DNA from: Candidatus Poribacteria bacterium | Lineage (GTDB): Bacteria; Poribacteria; WGA-4E; WGA-3G | Assembly (NCBI GenBank): GCA_022821725.1 | Contig: JAJEDB010000039.1 | Coordinates: forward strand, 62,001-126,000 | DNA: 64,000 bases | Direction of reading: 5' to 3' | In this document: one piece after another, positions 58,120-64,000 of the stretch | Layout: every line of letters starts with the position of its first letter | How positions within the stretch are numbered: the stretch's first letter is position 1 | The notes under the pieces: generated by a model | Told to the model about the DNA's origin: nothing | What the model saw: the letters and a program-made list of their open reading frames with translations, nothing else | Database searches by the model: none | Translations under genes and position numbers: made by a program

Positions 58120-61100
58120 ATCCGCTGGGGTCGGGACTGGCTCCATCTGTCCTGCTTCTTCTGCCGATGGGTCCATACCTTCCGTTCTGCCGCGTTCATG
58201 GAACTCTGCTCGAATATCTACACTGAAGGTCCGCCAAATCAGAAGTTGTTTCCGCAACAGATTGAGGAAACGTCGATTGACTCGCTTCCAAGAGGCAATC
58301 TCACCACTCTCACGATGGACATCCAACGTGATTTTGTAGAGATCCTCTTCTTCACCACCTACCGGAGATGTAATAAACTGGATAGACTGGCTCACACCTA
58401 AGTCGTAAGGCGCCAACCATACCATCATTCCGATTTGATAGGAATCTTCAGCCTCCACTTGACTAAACGCAACCTGATCCGTATAGAAGTCACTGGCGGA
58501 TTCGTCTGCGTGTGCCTCGAAATAGTCTCGCATAAAGACGTTCAGCCCGAGTGCTTCTTCTTCAAGGACGGTAAAGGGTAAATTGAAGTGCCATACATCC
58601 CCTTCAGGTTCTGGGAGTTTCCACTTACGTTCGATATCAGGCACTGCCATCCGTGAAGCCTTGATTGCCGGATACATGGTACTGAGTAGAACAACAAGCA
58701 TGACAATAATTGTTGCGACAACGGTTGACATTGACGAATAGTTAAGCGTCAGCCCAGCGAGCCAACCGAAATGCACGAGAGTTGTTGCAATTGCTTGTCC
58801 CATGAGATATCCTAACACCGCACCGACGATGGCGTATACGCATGCCTCCGCAAGGAAGAGGAAGGCGATATGCACAGGGGCAAGTCCGACGGAACTGTAG
58901 ATGCCGATTTCACGTACCCGTTCATAAACGGCTCCAAGCATGGTGTTAAGAACGATAAGCGCGGCGATCAGGATCGGTACGAACAAGTTACCCATACCGC
59001 TGAAACTCGTCATTCCGATACTGCTGTAGAGATATGTGTCTTTATCGCGCCCGACAAAGAAGTCAAGGGCAATACGGTTCATGAGCGGCGCCATGATGAG
59101 GTCTAACTTATCGATCGCGCCTAACAACTTCGGATCATCCTCTTGCGGCTCCATGTTAACAGCAACACTTCGGAGTGTACCCCCTTGATTCATAACCACC
59201 TGATAAGGAAGGATGGCGACACTGTCTGGTGTAAGATGGAGGTACTTCTGTAATTCACCTTCAAGCGTCTCATCACCCGTTGCACCCCGGCTTCGCTGCT
59301 GCTGCATCAATTGATAATCGACAGGCGTAAGTTCTTCGCCATCGTTATCAGTGAGATCCTTGAAACCGATACCGAGGACCCCAACGACAGTAAAGTCGGC
59401 ACCGTAAACGGAGACGGTGGCTTTACCCATATCGCTTTCGGTGATCTTGAGCAATTCTGCCATTCCTTTGGGCAACACAATGGCATAGGGCCACTCCGTC
59501 GGCCATTCATTGGCATCTGCTGGGTCAAACCATTTTCCGTATTGGAGGTATCTATCAATACCGCTGACACCGGGTTCTGATTCATTCATACCCACGAGCA
59601 TGTTTGCCGCGAAGGTCAACGCTTCACCCGTGAGTTGGTGCGTCGGCGGCGATGTATCTGCTGTGTTTGCCGTGCGTGTGAGTTGGACAAACGATTGGTC
59701 CCCAGTTCCTGAAGATTGATACCATGCGCGCGGTGCGACGACGTTCCGAACGATTAAGATGGATTCTTCGTCTACCTGTTCAATAAATCCACCTTCTTCT
59801 AAAGCCGTACGTGCTTCCGCGATGTCAACCGGCTGTTGCCCTTGTTTAACCAAGAGTTCGTTCTTACGTTCCAAAAGCCGTTCTAAGGCGGTAAGTGTGA
59901 TTTGCGTCTTTTGCATGTCGTTCAGCACAGAGGTAAGCACCGGTTCCTCAAGTGGACGCCAATACTGGTCGCGGATAAGGAGTCCGGTATAACGCGGTGT
60001 CACTTGCGGAAGACTCGTTCGATTCGGATGCATAAACGTCCGCACAGAGGTAAACGATATAACAGTAAAGGTAAGGATTACCAACGTACAACACGTCAGG
60101 ATCGTCCGTCCTTTCCGTTTCCGCATGTTGGAAATACCCAAACTAAATGCGGCAGCACTCGCACTCAACCGACCGACATCGGCTTTATAAACTTTACTGC
60201 CCTCTTGTCGGATCTTTTCGAGTTGCTCCTCAAATTTTCGGACAATGATACTGATGACGATAACCGTCAAGGCAAGCACAACAAACGCGATTAGAATAAT
60301 CACAGGTGTGGTGGTAATCTGGAATGCGGGGTGAACTTGGCTGAGGAAGAAGAACACAAGTAAAAAGATGCCGAATGAACCCAAAATCTGTTTGTGGATA
60401 TTCGGGAAGCCGAAAATGAGCCGTTCCATGAAGTAGGCGAACGGCATCAGCAGTGCAAGATAGAACATCACACCGTTGACGACATCGTTACCCGTCTGTT
60501 TGACATCTGGGTATGCGCGTGATTCATAACCCCACGCCGCACGAGCGAGTTTGAGTGCCTGTTGATAGTCGCTTTGGAGTAATTCCGTCTCTGCGCGGGC
60601 AAGATAATCGTTCGCAAATTGGTGGAGTTTGTCAAGGCGGTCGCTGGAGATACCAAACCGTTTGTAAAGTCGTGAGCGGTTCTCGTCGAGCCACCACATA
60701 TCTCGGACAACGACGTAAGGGGTGAGACGAATTTGCCCATTTTCGCGGACGACAAAACCCTCACCGGTATAGAGCGTCGGGTTCTTCATACCACTTTTTG
60801 TTGCTTTGATGAGAAGGAGACGTTTACCAATCTGACCGTATGCCATGCCAACTTTGATACGCGTGTTAGGTTCGCTATACACGAGAGCAATGGGTTCGGC
60901 TGCGGACACACCTTCCTGCTGCCACGGTTTGGACATCCCGAACTTCTCCGGGGCACTATCCGTGAGGGCATCGTAGACTTCGAGTTCCCGCAGGGTTCGC
61001 AGATACCGCTGATCGACCAAGTCGTAGATAGTTGTAGAAACACACGGAAATGTAACAACGCGGCAACCACGCCTACGGGTGTTGATCGGAATTTTATTCG

Positions 61101-64000
61101 GAAGTAGTTTCGCACCATAATTCCCCAGATCGGGGGCATAGACGATGTCTCCTGAATCTTTGTCCAGAATGTATGCTTCAACTTCTTGGACCCCACTGAG
61201 ACGCCGTGTAGCTCTACCTTCCATCGCTAATCCAGCCACCTCAAAATTGCCCTTGTTATCGCCCATCACAAACAGGTCTCCGCGGACACCCATCATGGTT
61301 TTATGTTTCCTACGGAGCGTCAAAATCGGATAAGGCACCGGTTTATTCGGTAGTGCGGACTCCCGTGCGTCAAATTCAACGACATCACCGAAGAGGTTAC
61401 AGTAGAAATTCCCGACGCGTGCAGCCGTGGGCATCTCCTCGTCCCGAAGTGCTTGGATGAGTAAGGATGCCAATGTCTGTGCTTGTTGGTGGAGATTACC
61501 GCCTTCTCGTAAATCAACGCGTTCAATCGTATCGAGCGGGGTGTCCGTTAAGACGCGGGCATCTTCAATGGTTGCAAAAGCGATTCCGGTCTTTCCGACA
61601 AGCGTGGCGACCTCGCTGTCAAAAGCGATTTTACCCGGGATATAGGTCTTCCACGTCTTTCCGCCGCTTGCGGAGATGGCGTTAACGAAGTTTGACTCGC
61701 CGCCGAGGCCTGCAATCGAAATGAGAGTTTTAATATCCTCTATTTCTTCATCGGAGAAGGTGTCCGGATCTTCGTGTCGCAGTCGGAGCATTGCGTCCAA
61801 CTGCTCACGTGTCCGGATGTTATTCTTTCGATTCTTCTTTGCAGTGCGGACATCATTGCGGATGAAACGCTCAACCTCTTTGCGGATGTAATCCATATCT
61901 TTGAGCATATCCTCAGAGGGTTCACCTTGATTACGCCACTGTTCAAACTGCATCTTCATCAGTCGGCTCACACCGCTGAGATCGGTGAGTTTGTTGAAGT
62001 GCGAGCTCAGTAACGTTTCAAGCGTCTTGCCTTCGAGGGCGGCTTTGTCAGCGATCCCGTTTGCAACTGTCCATTGACGTGCCATAACGGCTTGGCGAAT
62101 TTGGTCGTCTGTCCACTGCCAGAGTTTCCGGACACGGACCCCGAAATCGGCATCTTCAGCGTAGGAGGCAAGTTTATTGCCGATGCTTGCAAACTCGCGA
62201 CGCAATACAAATTCGGGTTGCTGATCATAGAACCATCCCTTGTTGAATACCCCGAACTGATTCGACTGTGAGGAGAGGTCGACGCTAATATAGAGAGAGG
62301 TATAATACCGGTTGAACAGGTCTTGTAGTGCGATTGCTGCCTCGATCTGTCCAAGTTTTCGGTTGTATTCATCGGTATCAATGCGCAACATCTTTTCAAT
62401 ACGACTCTGGATGTTACGGAAACGCGCGTTACGGAGGGTCAACATATTGTCGCGTAGAAGCACTTTGGTCTCTTCATCCAAATCGGTATCTAATGTAGGT
62501 AACCGTTCAATAAGGTTTTCGAGTGCTACGATATCCGTGTCCGCACGTTTTTTGACGATCGCTAACAATTCTTTTTCGATAATCTGTGATGCGATGCGAG
62601 AGCGCAAAGAAAGTGCCTGTTCAATTTCGTCATCTGATAGATAATTTTCCAAAATGAGACGTTCTTCATCCAAGTATTCCCGTCCCAAAATCTCAGCTGT
62701 TGCGATCAAATTCTGGATACGTGTTCGTTCCAATCGGGCGTTCCGGAGTACAATTTCAAAGATACCTTGTTTATCTTTGAGAAGATCTGTTATCAATACA
62801 GCAATATCAGTCGTGTCTCCAGATTCAGCTAATCGCTGTCGAAGCTGCGTATCAATAGTGTTGAGACGTTCTATCCCGGCTTTAGACAAAAACTGTCCGC
62901 CATAAATCAAAGAATCGCCACTCGGTTTTCCCATTGGTGTTTCCTTGAGTCGCCGAATGCTCGCTTTAATCTCATTTTCAACCGGTTGGCTATCGGGTAT
63001 TTGTGCCAGAACCTTTTCAAGTAGCTGCGTTTCCCGTTGAATTGCTACTGCTTGGGTGTCGTTGGCATCGCGCAGAACACTGCGTGCATCTTTTGCTGTA
63101 TTGAGTGAGTGTAGGTCGAGATGCCGGTCGATTATCTTCTCGGGTGTCCACATCAGCGCAAATTTGCGTTTGTCGCTCATCTCCCAGTTTGCGAGGGTTT
63201 TGTTAAGCATCTCGATATCAGGGATGAGTTCTTGTGGGAGGTCGTCCGGTATTGGGATTTGCCAATCTGAGCCCTGTTGTACTGGAATAAGATAGGCATC
63301 ATTGGGATGGGTACTGTATTCGTCGGTACTACCGGTCTCTATCGCGTGAATGAGTTTCTCTACCGCCCATATATCGAGACGCGCAATCGGTAGTCCAAGC
63401 GTTTCAATCAATTCGCGCTGTGCGGATCGACTCGTGTTGAGTGCAACACCACGAACCGCAGCTAATCTACCGACAATATCTCGGAGGAAATGGGTCGTTT
63501 GCAAAGCTTCTTTCTTCGAGCGGGCAAGATTTGCTAACAGACGACTCTTCTCTTCACCTGTGAAGCCTTGCTTTTCACGTTTTCGATTCCTATCCGCCTG
63601 CTTCTTCTGTCGTTCTGAAAAGTCCCGCTGCTGCTCCGTAAGGGATTCAATCTCAGACCGTGTTTCTGCCAAGCCATTCAGTGTAGTTGTGAGGGAGTCC
63701 AAGTCAGACTTTACGTTGTGGATACCGTGGAAAAAGTCAGCAGGGAGATCGACAAGCACGCTCCGGTCAATGGAGAGTACAAGCCTTCTGCCCAACTCTT
63801 CAAATTCAAGGACATCTGTAGAGAGTCCACGGCGAAGTCCGTGCATTGTTGGGGTACCGGGTGAATCGGTGTCGGAACCGACGATATCTTGTCCAATACC
63901 TTCCATAAAAGCACGCATACCAGCAAGCCCTTGGAAGTGTCCATCGACGGCAACAAAGAGGACAGAATAGCCGGGTCGATATTGGGGTTGACTGAAGAGA
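58117..64000 (-). CDS. Giant M28-like / FtsX-family membrane protein, 5' end outside window
   Basis: The frame stays open to the window edge, so the true start lies beyond 64000; 1,960 residues are visible. The first visible residues, GYSVLFVAVDGHFQGLAG, resemble the metal-site region of M28 aminopeptidases. Then comes a coiled-coil-rich stretch (about 90-180), a very long soluble region (to about 1170), two to three membrane segments (about 1170-1250), a further one near 1300 (TILTCCTLVILTFTVISF), a soluble MacB-like domain, and FtsX segments (about 1670-1775) with AVYERVREIGIYSSVGLAP. It probably works with the ATPase at 53004. Substrate unknown; the peptidase assignment rests on a fragment. 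Confidence 0.8.
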   Translation of the reverse strand, partial: LFSQPQYRPGYSVLFVAVDGHFQGLAGMRAFMEGIGQDIVGSDTDSPGTPTMHGLRRGLSTDVLEFEELGRRLVLSIDRSVLVDLPADFFHGIHNVKSDLDSLTTTLNGLAETRSEIESLTEQQRDFSERQKKQADRNRKREKQGFTGEEKSRLLANLARSKKEALQTTHFLRDIVGRLAAVRGVALNTSRSAQRELIETLGLPIARLDIWAVEKLIHAIETGSTDEYSTHPNDAYLIPVQQGSDWQIPIPDDLPQELIPDIEMLNKTLANWEMSDKRKFALMWTPEKIIDRHLDLHSLNTAKDARSVLRDANDTQAVAIQRETQLLEKVLAQIPDSQPVENEIKASIRRLKETPMGKPSGDSLIYGGQFLSKAGIERLNTIDTQLRQRLAESGDTTDIAVLITDLLKDKQGIFEIVLRNARLERTRIQNLIATAEILGREYLDEERLILENYLSDDEIEQALSLRSRIASQIIEKELLAIVKKRADTDIVALENLIERLPTLDTDLDEETKVLLRDNMLTLRNARFRNIQSRIEKMLRIDTDEYNRKLGQIEAAIALQDLFNRYYTSLYISVDLSSQSNQFGVFNKGWFYDQQPEFVLRREFASIGNKLASYAEDADFGVRVRKLWQWTDDQIRQAVMARQWTVANGIADKAALEGKTLETLLSSHFNKLTDLSGVSRLMKMQFEQWRNQGEPSEDMLKDMDYIRKEVERFIRNDVRTAKKNRKNNIRTREQLDAMLRLRHEDPDTFSDEEIEDIKTLISIAGLGGESNFVNAISASGGKTWKTYIPGKIAFDSEVATLVGKTGIAFATIEDARVLTDTPLDTIERVDLREGGNLHQQAQTLASLLIQALRDEEMPTAARVGNFYCNLFGDVVEFDARESALPNKPVPYPILTLRRKHKTMMGVRGDLFVMGDNKGNFEVAGLAMEGRATRRLSGVQEVEAYILDKDSGDIVYAPDLGNYGAKLLPNKIPINTRRRGCRVVTFPCVSTTIYDLVDQRYLRTLRELEVYDALTDSAPEKFGMSKPWQQEGVSAAEPIALVYSEPNTRIKVGMAYGQIGKRLLLIKATKSGMKNPTLYTGEGFVVRENGQIRLTPYVVVRDMWWLDENRSRLYKRFGISSDRLDKLHQFANDYLARAETELLQSDYQQALKLARAAWGYESRAYPDVKQTGNDVVNGVMFYLALLMPFAYFMERLIFGFPNIHKQILGSFGIFLLVFFFLSQVHPAFQITTTPVIILIAFVVLALTVIVISIIVRKFEEQLEKIRQEGSKVYKADVGRLSASAAAFSLGISNMRKRKGRTILTCCTLVILTFTVISFTSVRTFMHPNRTSLPQVTPRYTGLLIRDQYWRPLEEPVLTSVLNDMQKTQITLTALERLLERKNELLVKQGQQPVDIAEARTALEEGGFIEQVDEESILIVRNVVAPRAWYQSSGTGDQSFVQLTRTANTADTSPPTHQLTGEALTFAANMLVGMNESEPGVSGIDRYLQYGKWFDPADANEWPTEWPYAIVLPKGMAELLKITESDMGKATVSVYGADFTVVGVLGIGFKDLTDNDGEELTPVDYQLMQQQRSRGATGDETLEGELQKYLHLTPDSVAILPYQVVMNQGGTLRSVAVNMEPQEDDPKLLGAIDKLDLIMAPLMNRIALDFFVGRDKDTYLYSSIGMTSFSGMGNLFVPILIAALIVLNTMLGAVYERVREIGIYSSVGLAPVHIAFLFLAEACVYAIVGAVLGYLMGQAIATTLVHFGWLAGLTLNYSSMSTVVATIIVMLVVLLSTMYPAIKASRMAVPDIERKWKLPEPEGDVWHFNLPFTVLEEEALGLNVFMRDYFEAHADESASDFYTDQVAFSQVEAEDSYQIGMMVWLAPYDLGVSQSIQFITSPVGGEEEDLYKITLDVHRESGEIASWKRVNRRFLNLLRKQLLIWRTFSVDIRAEFHERGRTEGMDPSAEEAGQMEPVPTPAD

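Noticed and set aside
1..64000. tRNA, rRNA, prophage or integrase genes
   Set aside because: I looked for conserved tRNA and rRNA segments and integrase-type proteins while reading both strands and saw none; a tRNA scan would be decisive.

Overview
The window looks like chromosomal DNA of a Gram-negative-type bacterium close to Candidatus Poribacteria. That placement is inferred from gene style and was not tested by a search. Supporting signs are TonB-dependent receptors, porins and many lipoprotein signals (outer membrane), a surface protein ending in a FlgD-like NPFNPETWIPYQL tail, a cohesin and a dockerin gene side by side, a phytanoyl-CoA dioxygenase, Gfo/Idh/MocA oxidoreductases, DUF5069 domains and an OPT-like transporter. 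I see no rRNA, tRNA, CRISPR array, transposase or phage gene.

Layout. 1-5.25 kb, minus strand: a thiamine operon behind a TPP riboswitch (precursor-transport permease, NMT1/THI5-like binding protein, thiO, thiS, thiG, then an outer-membrane-type protein cut by the window edge). 5.25-10.9 kb: a TAXI-type TRAP binding protein, a CsgG/FlgT-like lipoprotein-pathway protein, a XylF-like sugar-binding protein, an OppC-like permease without its partner, and two small unknown genes.

10.9-32.9 kb, minus strand: a large iron/heme region. It holds a ferritin-like protein, heme ABC transporter hmuTUV, two HmuY-like heme-binding proteins, a heme-type TonB receptor and an IsdG-type heme oxygenase; then a UDP-galactopyranose-mutase-like flavoprotein with a GT-C glycosyltransferase; then a DUF4856-type lipoprotein, a second TonB receptor, a small lipoprotein, a di-heme CxxCH protein, an imelysin, a porin, a nitroreductase and a methyltransferase. 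Eight copies of a 19-bp palindrome, consensus GATAATGAGACTCATTATC, sit only in the intergenic regions of this block. It differs from the textbook Fur box only at the two bases flanking the centre, so the block reads as one iron regulon. Three near-copies of a consensus sigma-70 promoter lie just upstream of the operators.

33-38.6 kb: assorted metabolic and surface genes (lipoprotein, BNR-type beta-propeller, alpha carbonic anhydrase, phytanoyl-CoA dioxygenase, a triple DUF5069 protein, a cupin). 38.9-42.8 kb: a cohesin/spondin-N/FlgD-like surface protein followed by a dockerin protein, with a structured three-way-junction RNA/terminator between them. 42.8-49.2 kb: two Gfo/Idh/MocA oxidoreductases, a MacB-like permease and a complete ABC-2 exporter. 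49.4-52.9 kb: a LamG protein, a GalU-like nucleotidyltransferase, a UPF0173 hydrolase and a SelA-like PLP enzyme. 53-64 kb, minus strand: a probable export operon with a giant FtsX-type protein (5-prime end outside the window), a small membrane protein, an OPT-like transporter, a two-domain unknown protein, a PqqD-like protein and a LolD/MacB-type ATPase.

Several dispersed intergenic repeat families run through the window: heptamer-built inverted repeats (GTTATCG/GTTGTCA units), a composite element ending in CCGCAAGG that abuts start or stop codons, REP-like GTAGGA hairpins, and one element with 12-bp terminal inverted repeats.
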